From Adiantum capillus-veneris (lineage: Eukaryota; Streptophyta; Polypodiopsida; Polypodiales; Pteridaceae), in assembly GCA_014529385.2 (NCBI GenBank), contig CM043958.1, positions 157,207,293-157,271,292 of the forward strand: a DNA stretch of 64,000 nucleotides. The letters run 5' to 3'. The translations under genes were made by a program, and so were the position numbers. Below are positions 42,791 through 53,930 of the stretch, one piece after another. A model generated the notes under the pieces. The model saw only the letters and a list, made by a program, of their open reading frames with translations, had not been told where the DNA came from and did no database searches. Each line of letters begins with the position of its first letter. Position 1 is the stretch's first letter.

Positions 42791-42988
42791 AAAAGCAAAG
42801 AAGTCTCTATTGATGTAAACTTAAAGGGCGAGTCTGTCCCACTTGTATCGACTTCCGCCGTTTTCAAATTAATGAAATGCAATCTTTTTGTTTTCTCAAT
42901 CTACTTGAATGAACTCGATGAAAGGAAGAAATCAAATATGTCGGACTTAGAAAAGGACGTCAAGATTTTTTGCAATGTCAGAGCTACC

Positions 42989-43590
42989 CCCTGAGAGAGC
43001 CGAAGATCACACGATTGATTTGATACCTGGCAATACGCCACCGAACCGGCCACCTTACAGAGTAAGCAGAGCCTAGAATGAGGAAATTATGAATCAAGTG
43101 AAAGAACTTCTTGAAAAGGGTCTAATCCAGCCGAGTACATCACCTGGCAATATGTCACCAAACCGACAACCTTACAGAGTAAGCAGAGCCCAGAATGAGG
43201 AAATTATGAATCAAGTGAAAGAGCTTTTTAAAAAGGGTCTAATCCAACCGAGTACATCACCTTATTGTTCACCAATGCTTCTAGTGTTAAAGAAAGATGG
43301 ATTGTGGAGAATGTGCATTGACTATAGAGCTCTCAACAAAATCACCATCAAGAACAAGTTCCCAATACCTAGGATCGATGATATACTTGACAGGCTACAG
43401 ACTTCTATGTGTTTCAACAGAATCAACTTGAAAAGTGGCTATTATCAGATGAGGATTGCTCTCGGAGATGTATACAAGGCCACGTTTAGGACATCCTTTG
43501 GATTGTACGAGTATTTGGTGGAGTCTTTTGGTCTCACAAACGCTGGTGCAACTTTCAACACAATGATGGACCGGATTTTTTAGAGTTTAC
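42989..43590 (+). pseudogene. Element H reverse transcriptase, N-terminal half
   Basis: [13 protein letters not shown] then [91 protein letters not shown]. The segment before the first RT motif is present twice in frame (117-bp tandem duplication). RT stops at 43,590 where element F begins and resumes at 54,699. Confidence 0.88.
43026..43259. repeat. 117-bp in-frame tandem duplication in H pol
   Basis: Units 43,026-43,142 and 43,143-43,259 both start CCTGGCAATAYGYCACC and end GAGTACATCA. The 39-codon unit keeps the frame. The units differ at about ten positions, so it is not very recent. Confidence 0.95.
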
Positions 43591-43595
43591 AGGTC

Positions 43596-44007
43596 TATCA
43601 CAGGTGAGAATCCAGAATGGGGTAACCAACGGCTGCGGGCAGTTAGAATCAAGAAGCAAGATTCAAGAAGCACAACTGGTACTGTGGGTGAGGATAAAAG
43701 GAAGCAGATACCCGAACACTGGGGGAGGGGGGGGGGGGTGTGATGGGTGTGTGAGTATGTGGTTGCCTTTAGCGCCGTTGTAATTAGCGGACTGGTTTGT
43801 AAATGTGGTCTGGTTTAAATATCTTGTACACGATCATTTCGTATGAATATGAACGAGCAGGTGAATGTGTTTGTCTATAGTTGTGCATTTTTAGGAATGT
43901 GTTGTTATTTGTGTGTTTGGTGCTGGCATAGTCATGGACTTAGCGAGAGTTGACAAACTCTATCACTCAACAGGAGTTTGGGGCGTAGTACGCCCGAAGC
44001 TCAATCA
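43596..44007 (+). repeat. Element F left LTR
   Basis: From TATCACAGGTGAGAATCC to GCCCGAAGCTCAATCA. Only its last 65-80 bases (GAGTTGACAAACTCTATCAC...) recur before the right target duplication (about 54,630-54,693). It contains a G run at 43,721-43,738. The right boundary is estimated from that match; no standard primer site follows. Confidence 0.65.
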
Positions 44008-44286
44008 TGCTGGGGAAGCTCTGAGAAAGGAGTATCAACTATTGAGGATAACACAGATGAGAGGGCAGGCCCAAATAACGTACAACAGAAAAAGTAAGTA
44101 GGCAGACCCATAAAAAAAGCAGAAATTGGACAATCGGATAGGGTACGTTTGATCAAGAGGTTCACTCGGAACCAGAAGCAAGGGAGGAAAACGCCGGACC
44201 ACAACCAAAGAGGCAACCAGACGAACCGCAACTAGAGAGGCAACGAGATGAGCCCGCCAGGCAACCAGATGGTCCGAGAGTAAACT
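44008..44286 (+). other. Element F leader
   Basis: Untranslated stretch between the left LTR and gag. Its last 110 bp are rich in AGGCAACCAGA-type words. No primer-binding site recognised. Confidence 0.5.
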
Positions 44287-45219
44287 ATGGAGGTGGCTAA
44301 AGACCTTAAGGTGAAAGTGTCTGAATTCAAAGGAAAGAAAGGAAGAGACCCACAGGTACACATTCAGACTTTTGAGAGTTGGGCAAATTTCAGTGAACTA
44401 CCCATATCAGACTGGAGAGTATGCTTCTTGCAAACATTGAGAGGGGCAGCCCAGACATGGTACTTCATATACCCACGAGAACAATTACCAACATACAAGT
44501 CCATGTCCAAAGCCTTTGTTCTGCGATTCAAAGACAAAAGATATGAGGAAGAGCTGCTCATCGAGCTAGGAAAGATCAAACAAAAGAAGACCAGTGTCAG
44601 GCAATTTGTGGAAGAGATCAAGGACTTGGCCAGACAACTATCTTCACCATTGGGGCACAAAAGTCTCAGGGCATGGTTCCTCAATGGAAACTCATTAAAA
44701 GGGGTGGCGAATCAGAGATTACCAACCCAAAGGGAAAGTGGGAGAGTAATCACTCGACCGGTGAGTGTGTCAAGTGCGATTACTGCGAGCGCAGGGGGAA
44801 GAGTGCCAGTTAGGTTATTAACACTGACGGTTAGGATAGCCATATCGACAGCAATACAGGCAGCCCAGGATAATCTACAAATACTAGGCAAAGATCATAC
44901 CCAAGGCCACGACCCAAGAGATTTAGTCGCTGGAATGTGGGAAGGAGGGCCAGTTTGCAAGGGAGTGGACGGAAACACTGGTCCACCAGCACTCCAACAA
45001 CCCCAGTGTAAACCTATTGCTTGCAGAGGTAGCAGTTGTAACCAGAGCCAAAGCCAGAGAGCGTCTAGAAAAAACAGCTATTACCTTGCTAGTCAAAGTA
45101 TGGCAGGGACTAAAGCAAGAGGCAGCTCAGGTAACACAAGGTCTTCAAAAAAGTCCACCTCAGCGCGGTACTCTAAAGGTGAGGAAGGTTCAAAATACCT
45201 CTGGCCAGACAAGCACTAA
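44287..45219 (+). pseudogene. Element F gag
   Basis: MEVAKDLKVKVSEFKGKKGR, then the gag capsid fold: VHIQTFESWANFSELPISDW, FLQTLRGAAQTWYFIYPREQ, FVLRFKDKRYEEELLIELGK, VRQFVEEIKDLARQL. After about residue 150 the frame loses similarity (deletion or frameshift near 44,720); Cys-containing peptides in other frames may be a knuckle remnant. The ATG at 44,287 follows the leader. It is clearly distinct from the B and C/D gags. Confidence 0.8.
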
Positions 45220-45478
45220 GATCTGGGCCAAGAAGCCAATCCAGAAGACTGATCCACCTGAACATAAAGTGGAAGAAGTCCACCAGCCGTAGAGAGAAGA
45301 GAGTCAGGAAACCAGTACCTTGAAAGTTCAAAAAGTGGAAGAGAAAGAAGTGAAGATTCCCCCGGAAGAACCTTTCAAAAGAATAACAAAACTATTATTA
45401 GAAATGTCCAAACTGGTTCAAGCTGTGCCGACAATTGAAGTACCGTTGGAAATAGAAGGTTTGTAAACAGCTTATGAA

Positions 45479-45990
45479 TTGAATAAGACTGGAATCCAGG
45501 ATAACCAAGGATCAGTCGTGCTAGTTGAATGCAAAATCAAGAAGCACTGGAAGCTAGTGGATAAAGCAACTTTGGATGGGGTTATTGGCGTGTACATCAT
45601 GTCAGAAAGGGTTAGGAAACACTTTGGCTTGAAATGCAGACCAACGTCATTCAGGCTAAGAATGGAAGATCAAACCATATCAGATCCCTTAGGAATAGTG
45701 GAGAATATACCAATTAGGGTGGATGGTGTCAAGTTTGAAACCCCACTCCTGATATTGGAAGTGGGAGACTCATATGACGTACTGTTAAGGAAGACCATGG
45801 CTCAGAGCAGCAGGAGTGTACATGATTGGGGCACATATAACAATGAAAATGGACATAAGCAAGGTTTCCGTGTCAACATCATCTAACAATGTTCCAGAGG
45901 GCATTTGGCCCGGAGATATATTCATCTTAGAGACCCAAGAGCTGTGGGAAAAGCTGGAGGCTAGTGGCATCATCCCGATGGCCACTCTGG
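45479..45990 (+). pseudogene. Element F protease
   Basis: VDKATLDGVIGVYIMSERVR is a decayed D-[ST]-G-A....I region (Asp-Gly left), then FGLKCRPTSFRLRMEDQTIS, IPIRVDGVKFETPLLILEVG and DSYDVLL. It matches the retroviral-type aspartic protease of the Tat/Athila-like branch better than that of C/D. The stretch 45,220-45,478 between gag and protease is a charged linker without motifs. Confidence 0.72.
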
Positions 45991-46215
45991 ATTTAAACTA
46001 GTAACTATTGATCTGAAGCTGGTAGCTCAAGAGGGGATGTTTCCAACACACTTCAGGCATGACGAAGAGGGCACCAGGCAGGTGCTGAATGAGGTCAGCC
46101 ATGAGGTGACTGGGGACGAGATGGAGGAGATAAAGGTGAGGAGTGACGAAAAGAGGACAATACAGGTGAACAAACAACTGCCAGATTATTTTATAAGAGC
46201 ACTCCCAATATTGTT

Positions 46216-46561
46216 TTTGGAGTTAAAATGATGTGTTCGCTTGAGATCACATTGAATTGAAGGGCATTGATCCAAGGGTTTGCCAGCACAAGATCCCACT
46301 CAAAATGGATGCCAAACGAGTAAGGATGCAAAGATATAGAATGGACCCTAACTATGCAGCATAAGTGAAAAAGGAGATAAATGGGCTACTGAAGGTTCGA
46401 TTCATGGTCGAGGTGGAGAGCAGTGACTGGCTGTTTCCCATTGTGGTGGTCCCAAAGAAGAACGGAAGTTGGGGATTTGTGTGGACTTAAGGAAACTCAA
46501 TGAGCAAACCATAAAAAATCCCTTTCCCCTACCGTTTACAGATACCATGCTGGATCAGGTG
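46216..46561 (+). pseudogene. Element F reverse transcriptase, N-terminal part
   Basis: Across frames: a pre-RT linker, the FPIVVVPKKNGSWG-like region (PIVVVPKKN visible), ICVDLRKLNEQTIKNPFPLP and FTDTMLDQVE. It stops at GGAATG where element E begins and continues at 48,979 with the SFLDGYNGYNQ region. Confidence 0.8.
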
Positions 46562-46566
46562 GAATG

Positions 46567-47109
46567 TGTCACAAGACGGGCACCACATGCCAATAGAAAA
46601 GAACAGACTGAACAGACTTTTAGCACTTCAATAACAACTGAATTGAGAGAGAGAGAGAGAGACGACACGCGACACGGAGTGGCGGAATTCCACCCCAGAG
46701 AGTATTGGCCCCAAACCTTGGCGCCCCTTTCGGTATTTCTTTAAATTGTATCAACACAGTACAAGCCGGTACCCCAGACTTTGCACCTTCTCCAGGAAGC
46801 ATGCCAAAGAAATAGCCCTTAGCATATATTTAAAGGCCCTTAGCCTATGAAAAGCAGTTTACATGAGAAGCCTTCAAACTCAAAAGCTTCTTGTCCAAAA
46901 GCAATGCCAAAAAGCTACCAGCGTAAATCACGGAATTTTGTACAACTGCCAGCGTAAAACGCGAAAATCTGTACAGCCTGCCACGTCAGCACTGTTAGCA
47001 TGATTTTCGGAAACTGCCACGTCATCAACTGCGGGTCTTGCTTTATTTTAATTCTTTATGTCGCTTGGGGCCCCATCAGACGGGGTCCCATAAGTTGGTA
47101 GGACTAATT
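46567..47109 (-). repeat. Element E left (3') LTR, truncated
   Basis: Matches 48,338-48,877 of the right LTR (TGTCACAAGACGGGCACC, the CCAGAGAGTATTGGCCCC and shared module at 46,704-46,744, ATCRGACGGGGTCCCATAAG). Similarity ends near 47,109; about 95 bp of LTR start are missing or replaced. Confidence 0.85.
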
Positions 47110-47288
47110 GAGATTTTGAGGGACAATCATTTTGCTATTTTTTCTTGTAAGGAGCTGGCTTCTCCTCTCGACTCTTTTGATCAAGGAGTTGACTTCTCCT
47201 TTCATCCAGATTAGAACTCTCGATATTCCGGGGTAGTAAAATTAGCCATCACACCCAGACCGCACCGAGATGTCTTGATGCACTAAAA

Positions 47289-47507
47289 TTACATACCCAG
47301 TAAGCCGCAGTCTGCGTCGCTTGGAGGTTCAAGCATACAACCAAACGCTCCCCAGGCATCGGCTTGCGTCGTTCGGAGGTTTTTTAGCATACAACAGAAC
47401 GCTCCCCCGACATCGGCTTGCATCGTTCTGAGGTTTTCAAACATACAACGAAACGCTCCCAAAGCATCGGCGTGCGTCGTTCCGAGGTTCAAACAATACC
47501 AAAACAA
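47289..47507 (-). repeat. Four tandem 60-bp repeats in element E
   Basis: CGTCGTTCSGAGGTTY...CAACRRAACGCTCCC units of about 60 bp. On the minus strand they form an open frame of roughly 20-residue repeats (NLRTTQADAWGAFGCMLEP type). As 60 is a multiple of three, the repeat protein stays in frame, but coding use is uncertain. Confidence 0.85.
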
Positions 47508-48324
47508 TATTTCTCACTTTTCCACCCGGGAGTAAAATCACCAATCATTGAAACCAGTATTAAAATTAGAGTCAAACATTTCAATCGGCACCAAGACAGG
47601 TTCAAAACAGATACCATCCATTTCAAACAAATTTCAAACAGGATCACCAAACAAGTTCTCAAACAGGACTCAAACAAAATTCAAACTTGAAAAGCAATCT
47701 CGACATCAGCCGAGCTCGAAAAGTTGACCGACCTTCCATTCTGAAACCTGCACCAAAAATTAGGGTTAGATTCCTTCCATAAGGTCGTAGCCGACCACAA
47801 CATGGTCCATCAGCTCTTGGACAGGTAGTGTTCCTCTGGCGGCGATGGTAGTCCCAAGCCATAGTAATCACAATCGACCTCCAAGGTCATCAGCTCGTGA
47901 AGAGACATCTACTGAGAGATATTGAGAAAGTTCAAGTTGTAATCTATTAGGGTTTCCATGGCAAGCATTTTAGGATACCCCACTCTGCCAAAAGTTGCAC
48001 TTCGAAGGAAGATGTCAGAAACCATACAACTTCAGGTAAAATTTTCTTGAAAGCTTGCCAAGTCCTTGGAGTGTGCGGCTTGGTAGCTATAGAGATCAAC
48101 ATCTGCATGGCACTGCCTCTGAGAAAAACAGCAGCTCAAAACAAATCTTGGATCCTTCTCTTGCAATTGATCTTTATGGCTTATGCCCTATAAGACATGA
48201 GCGGTGAAGACGGGAGCGCGCCCGATGTGCGATGTATGAAGGGTGGGAGTGGCTATTAAGTTCGGGGTAGCTTTGTTTGCTCTTTGGTAGGACCGATATG
48301 CTTTCAGAAAAGCACACGCCTGAT
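47508..48324 (-). other. Element E interior, unassigned
   Basis: CAAACAGGATTCAAA-like A-rich text at 47,560-47,690, then unrecognised sequence with only short open frames. No gag or pol motif. Confidence 0.5.
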
Positions 48325-48336
48325 GCTGTGATACCA
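48325..48336 (-). other. Primer-binding site of element E (initiator-Met tRNA, one change)
   Basis: Minus strand TGGTATCACAGC, one base from TGGTATCAGAGC, next to the right LTR. It shows that the right LTR is the 5' LTR. Confidence 0.85.
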
Positions 48337-48337
48337 T

Positions 48338-48973
48338 TGTCACAAGACAGGCACCACGTGCCAATAGAAAAGAATAGACTGAACAGACTTTTAGCACTTC
48401 AATAACAACTGAATTGAGAGAGAGAGAGACGACACGCGACACGGAGTGGCGGAATTCCACCCCAGAGAGTATTGGCCCCAAACCTAGGCACCCCTTTCGG
48501 TATTTCTTTGAATTGCATCAACACAGTACAAGCCGGTACCCCCGACTCTGCACCTTCTCCAGGAAGCATGCCAGAGAATGAGCCCTTAGCACATATTTAA
48601 AGGCCCTTGGCCTATGAAAATCAGTTTACATAAAAAGCCTTCAAACTCAAAAGCTTCTGGTCCAAAAGCAATGCCAAAAAGCTGCCAGCGTAAATCACGG
48701 AATTCCGTACAACTGCCAACGCAAAACGTGGAAATCCATACGGCCTGCCACGTCAGCACTGTCAGCGTGATTTTCGAAAATTGCCACGTCATCAGTTGCG
48801 GGTCTTGCTTTATTTTAATTCTTTATGTCACTTGGGGCCCCATCGGACGGGGTCCCATAAGTTGCTAGGACTTCTTCTTCTGTTGCTTGTTCTTCTTAGG
48901 GTTTAGGCCCCTCCGCCAGCATCTGCAAGTTGGCTACATTCTTCAGGGCTTCACATGTCAGCAATTTGTGACA
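48338..48973 (-). repeat. Element E right (5') LTR
   Basis: TGTCACAAGACAGGCACC to AGCAATTTGTGACA, 636 bp, with the shared module at 48,471-48,510 and a short GA tract. A closely related LTR stands alone at 50,116-50,765. Confidence 0.9.
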
Positions 48974-48978
48974 GAATG

Positions 48979-50115
48979 TATAGCTTTCTGGATGGTAACA
49001 ATGGATACAACTAAATTAGGCTAGCTATTGAAGATAGGGAGTAGAAGGCGTTTATAACAGAATAGGGTACATTTGTATTTTTGGTAATGCCATCTGCATT
49101 ATGTAATGCATCTGCAACATTCCAGAGGGCAATTATGTCTATATTTTCAGAGTACTTGCAGAAATTCATGGCCATCTTTGTTGATGACTTGACCGTATAT
49201 TCAATGCAATTGAATATCAAGTGTGTGTTTGGAGCATACAGTGTCGAGTAGAGGCATTGTGATGTCGGACGACAAGATTAGAGCAATCCAAGAAGCAGTA
49301 GCTCCTACCAACACAAATGAGGTATCGAGCGTCCTGGGATATGCCAACTTTTAGAAGAGATTCGTGGAGAAGTTGGTAGAAGTGGCAGCTCCATTATATG
49401 CGTTAACGAAAAAGAAGGGTATGTTCTGTTGGGATCAAAAATGTCAAGAGGGGTTTCAGGCCATTAAGAATATAATCTCAGAGAAACCAATCCTGAGGCA
49501 ACCCAAGTGGGACCTCATTTTCCACGTACATGTGGATGCATCAAGACTAGCACTAGGAGCCATACTAGCTCAACCCGAGGGGAAATTGTCTTTCTAATAT
49601 ACTTTGCAAGGAGAAGATTCTCTCAGGCAGACCAAGCATATACTACCATGAAGCGTGAGGCTCTAGGGATGGTGTTCGCAGTACAAAAGTTCAAACATTA
49701 TTTAATGGGGAGTTTGTTTGTGTTTTATGTGGATCGTGGAGCGTTGCTGCACCTGATTAACAAAGTAGTTATTCAAGGTTTGATTGTGCAGATGGATGCT
49801 ACTACTACATGAATTCGAGTTCAAGGTCATCCATAAGCTTGTTAAAAGTCATTTCGGGACAGATTTCTTGTCTAGGGCAACACCAGCTAATAAGAGTATG
49901 AATTTGATTGATGAGCTTCGTGATGCAGCATTGTTCAGAATTGAGAACAATCCTGAAGGATAAGAAATGACAACTTACCTACAAACAGGAGAACTACCCA
50001 CTGGTTGGCCTATGAAAAAGAAAAGGGCACTAATAATCCAAGCTAGGAACTTTACATGAGTAGTTGGAGCACTGCACAAACTGGGGAAGGACTGAATAAT
50101 GAGAGGGTACATACC
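48979..50115 (+). pseudogene. Element F RT core and RNase H
   Basis: RT resumes: SFLDGYNGYN-type text across frames, then a MPSALCNA/ATFQRA segment, QKFMAIFVDDLTVYS (catalytic VDD box, about 49,160-49,205). After a frame change: EKLVEVAAPLYALTKKKGMF, RNase H WDLIFHVHVDASRLALGAIL, FSQADQAYTTMKREALGMVF, KFKHYLMGSLFVFYVDRGAL and HFGTDFLSR. The linker to integrase follows and is cut at 50,115 by a solo LTR. Wording and order fit the Tat/Athila-like branch rather than chromoviruses. Confidence 0.82.
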
Positions 50116-50765
50116 TGTCACAAGACGGGCACCACGTGCCAATAGAAAAGAACAGACTGAACAGACTTTTAACACTTCAATAACAATTGAACTGAGAGAG
50201 AGAGAGGGAGAGACGACACGCGACACGGGGTGGCGGAATTCCACCCCAGAGAGTATTGGCCCCAAACCTTGGCGCCCCTTTCGGTATTTCTTTATATTGC
50301 ATCAACATAATACAAGCCGGTACTCCAAACTCTGCACCTTCGCCAGGAAGCATGCAAGAGAATGAGCCCTAACATCATATTCAAAGGCCCTAGGCCCGAG
50401 AAGCAGTTTACAATAAAAAGCCTTCAAACTCAAAAGCATCTGGTCCAAAAGCAAAGCCAAAAAGCTGCCAGCGTAAATCACGGAAATCCGTAGAGTCCTG
50501 CCACGTCATCAGCCATCGCAAAACGCGGAAATCCGAACAGCTTGCTACGTCATCAGCCAGCGCATTTTTCGGAAATCTGCCAGCTTTTCCTGTGTGCGTG
50601 GGTCCTGCTTTATTTTAATCCTTTATGTCACTTGGGGCCCCATCGGACGGGGTCCCCATAAGTTGGTAGGACTTCTTCTTCTGTTACTTGTTCTTCTTAG
50701 GGTTTAGGCCCCTCGGCCAGCATGTAAGTTGACTCAAGGCTTTGACACGTCAGCAGTTTGTTACA
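50116..50765 (-). mobile_element. Solo LTR of element E family
   Basis: TGTCACAAGACGGGCACC to CAGTTTGTTACA, with the shared module at 50,253-50,296. Flanks ATACC and GTACT could be a decayed GTACC-type duplication (two transitions). It interrupts the F integrase just before the zinc domain. Confidence 0.85.
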
Positions 50766-51760
50766 GTACTAGTCAAGGAACGAATTGAGCTGCTAGAGGA
50801 AGCTCATGAAGGGGAAGCAAGAGGACACATGTCAGGAGAAGTGATAGCCAGGAAGCTGGTACAAGCAGGATACTAGTGGGATTCACTCTTCAAGAACTCC
50901 CAGAAGTGGCCCAAGGGGTGCGACGTGTGCCGAAGAATGGGAAGGCCCTTACCCAGCAACATGGGGCCATTACAACTTGTTCAGCCCCTGGCTCCATTCA
51001 TGAAGTGGGGAATTCATTTCATTGGACGCTTCAAGAGTTTGGGGAAATACAAGTACATGTTGGCAGTGACTGACTTTGTCACCAAGTGGTAGAGGCTAAA
51101 GCACTCACAAATAACACAGCCAAGAAAACAACCAGTTTCTTATATGAACACATCATCACCACGTATGGCTGCCCATTGGAGTCAATCAGTGACCAGGCCA
51201 CTCATTTCCTGAACGAGTCAGTTGAGGCACTGATAGAAATATTTAAAATCAAGCATCGAAAATCAACGACCTATTATCCCATATGCAATGGTCGGGCAGA
51301 AAGCACCAACAAAACTTTGAAGGCATATTGACTAAGATGGCACAAATAATGAAGGGATCCTGGAAATTGCATCTACGCTCGACACTATGGGAATACAAAA
51401 CAACCTTCCAAGTTAACGACCAAACAAACACCATTTCGTATGGTATTTAGTCAAGAAGCCATCGTGCCATTTGAGTTTACCATCCAAGCTCTGCGGACTT
51501 CAGTTTAACATCAGCTGGACACAAAAGCAAACCTCCATAGCAGTCTGATAGAACTGGAAAAATTGGATGAGCTACACGAGAGGGCCTTGTGGGAACAGAA
51601 AGTAGCTCATATAAGAATGAAGGTCTATCATGACAAACAACAAGAAAAGAAAGGATTCACGGAAGGTGACCTCGTGCTGTGGTTTCTTGGGAGTCTACAA
51701 GCGCAACTGAGAACCAAGGCAGTGGACGGGCTCTAGGGCATAGTACCATTCGATAGAATG
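50766..51760 (+). pseudogene. Element F integrase
   Basis: Zinc domain: ERIELLEEAHEGEARGHMSG, then a CDVC pair across a frameshift (about 50,915). Core: IHFIGRFKSLGKYKYMLAVT (first Asp lies in the following TDFVTKW), EHIITTYGCPLESISDQATH (second Asp), YYPICNGRAESTNKTLKAY (Glu). Then a KTTF/TPF..V region across frames and RMKVYHDKQQEKKGFTEGDL with VLW. No chromodomain. Confidence 0.85.
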
Positions 51761-53402
51761 CTAGTGGTGACCCTCAAGGAAGAAGAGGCTAACCCAAGTG
51801 TGGAACTAGAGGCACGACTCAGAGCCATGATGGTGGCCATAAATACTGTAACTCTCCAAGCAAAACATATGTTCAAGACAACTGCTGAAGGGTTGTCAGG
51901 TAGTCAAGGAGAGGAAAAGGAGGAGTTGACATCGAAAAAATGAACAACTAGAAGAACATGTGAGGGAGCTGGAGGGATAGCTAAAAGCCTAGCAACAAGA
52001 GAAGGAAAACTAGGAGGCAAAGAAAAAGAAATGGGCCAAGACCAAAAAGAAGTTGAAGAAACAGGTGGCCTAAGCTTAGAAGAAGGTTGATCAGCAGAAG
52101 AAAGCAGCTCAGTAGGAGGCCGCCAAGGCTAAGGATTGCCAATAATATTTTAATCCGGTGGTAATGTTGAGGATACTGGAGAGCATGAAAGTATTACCAG
52201 AAGAGGGAATGTGGGTGAATGGTGACCAGTTACAGAGTCTCATGGAGAACTCTATGGAACTGATAAATTAGCATAGTAAGGAACTGTTACATCAACTTAG
52301 CAGAAAGGAAACGGGGCAGCCATCCAGCCAGCAAGAGAATGAGGATGAGGACTCAGGAGAATAAAGACAAGTTGGACTCTGAAAAGGACGACGATGATGA
52401 CGAGGGAGGAGGACAAGAGGGAGATTAGCAAGCAGCAAACAAACGGCTAACCAGAATTGGAGGAGCCGAAGACGCAAGGAAAAGTGTAGGGGGACACTTC
52501 GGACAAAAACGAGAGGAGACAAAAAGGGACAAGTGAGGAACAGAAAAAGAGGAATCAAGCTGATGCCTAGTATGAGGAGAAACCCTTCGTTGTCAATCTA
52601 ATCAATAAACTAGCAGAGGAACACAAGGAGTTGAAGCGGTACAGAAGGGACGGCAAGCTCAGCAAACTGATTAGTGAAATGGTGAAATATGAGGATAAAC
52701 TGGCAGAGTTAAAACACATGGTCATAAATTTTTTCAAGAAGTGGCCAGGGCGATGCCCCCATGGCATACATTCAAGTACTGGAGAGGCAACCCAAGGTAA
52801 TCATGACAAAGGAAATGGGACCAAGGCCCAATTGGACCACTTTCAACCTCGAGAACGTAGAGGTGGACCTGGAATTTCTGCTGGGGGATAGGCCCAAGTA
52901 CGCATGCATGGAAGATTGTAGGCAGGCCATCAAGGAAATCAGATGGCAAGCTCAACTAAAGAGGGCGGGCTTGGAACAAGAAATGCAAAACCTGGAGATC
53001 TCACCAGGTACGAATGACGCAAATATTTGGAAAGAATGCCCGGTCAAGATCATCGAGTTACTGAAGCACTTGTACCAACTGGCCAGGGAGGAGGTACCCT
53101 TATGGAAACATGCATGGGAAAACTTCCTGATAACCCCACATTGTTGTATGCCATAACACCTTCGGCTGAAGCTTTTGGTATTGGTGGAGTCCACTGGATG
53201 GGGCGGTCAAATGGAAGAAAACTACAGGGTCATAAAGCAAATGCTTCAGGAAAATCTAGAGGGGGATACATTCAAAGATGTATTCACAGAGTGGGCTCAA
53301 CATCAAAACAAGTTGGTTAAGCTGTGCAATATTGTGTTACAGCATCACATTTACCTCAGAAGATGCCGCCAGAAAAGTAGGAAACAACCAGCATGGAGAT
53401 AG
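51761..53402 (+). pseudogene. Element F extra coding region downstream of integrase
   Basis: After integrase, about 1.6 kb of plus-strand coding-like text of unknown family. There are glutamate/lysine-rich coiled-coil stretches (51,880-52,140 and 52,567-52,735; INKLAEEHKELKRYRRDGKL, MVKYEDKLAELKHMVINFFK). A more globular part (52,761-53,156) has RPNWTTFNLENVEVDLEFLL and IIELLKHLYQLAREEVPLWK. It continues as ENYRVIKQMLQENLEGDTFK (53,200-53,320) and into the inverted-repeat arm (MEIDVQWLTERLLKARVETN). Stops and frameshifts abound. I do not recognise it; position suggests an env-like slot or additional ORF, not shown to be either. Confidence 0.6.
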
Positions 53403-53884
53403 ATGTGCAGTGGTTGACAGAGAGACTATTGAAAGCAAGGGTAGAAACCAATAGGCCAGTCTTTGGGACTTGGTTGGCAACTACCTACTTGTGCACCCAG
53501 TTAGTCAAAGTCAAGGTGGTCTAGTACGGTCACGTACATTTTGTCCACGTACGAAGACGTAGGTACTCATTGAACTAGAAAATTTTATGTTGTATGACAT
53601 GGTTACGTACATTCAAAAATAAAAACACGCAATTCTTAAGCCTAGATTTTACACTTTAGGCAATTAAACAATTGATTATCACATTAAACAAGAAGGCAAC
53701 TTGCAAGTGCCAAGTGTGGACACTCAAGAGTCGAGAATCAAGACAATGAGACACAATGGGCATGAACCACGATTCGCATTGCATATGTCATAAATCAAAG
53801 AGCTAAGTTGAGATTTGATAATCGAGATGATACAAAAAAGTAGGCCTTTTAAGCCTCAATCGTGCAAAAAGTGGAAGTAGGGGC

Positions 53885-53930
<46 letters not shown>

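Larger units (their letters stand above)
46567..48973 (-). mobile_element. Element E: non-autonomous LTR element, minus strand
   Basis: 2.4 kb, flanked by GAATG (46,562-46,566 and 48,974-48,978). LTR-like ends: TGTCACAAGACGGGCACC on the left, CAATTTGTGACA on the right. A Met primer site on the minus strand (48,325-48,336) sets the orientation. The interior encodes no pol: it holds a four-fold repeat and unknown sequence. It must have moved with enzymes of another element and interrupts the RT of F. Confidence 0.9.

Noticed and set aside
47289-47507. CRISPR-like regular 60-bp repeats
   Set aside because: Units are contiguous without spacers, diverged, and inside an LTR element of a plant genome.
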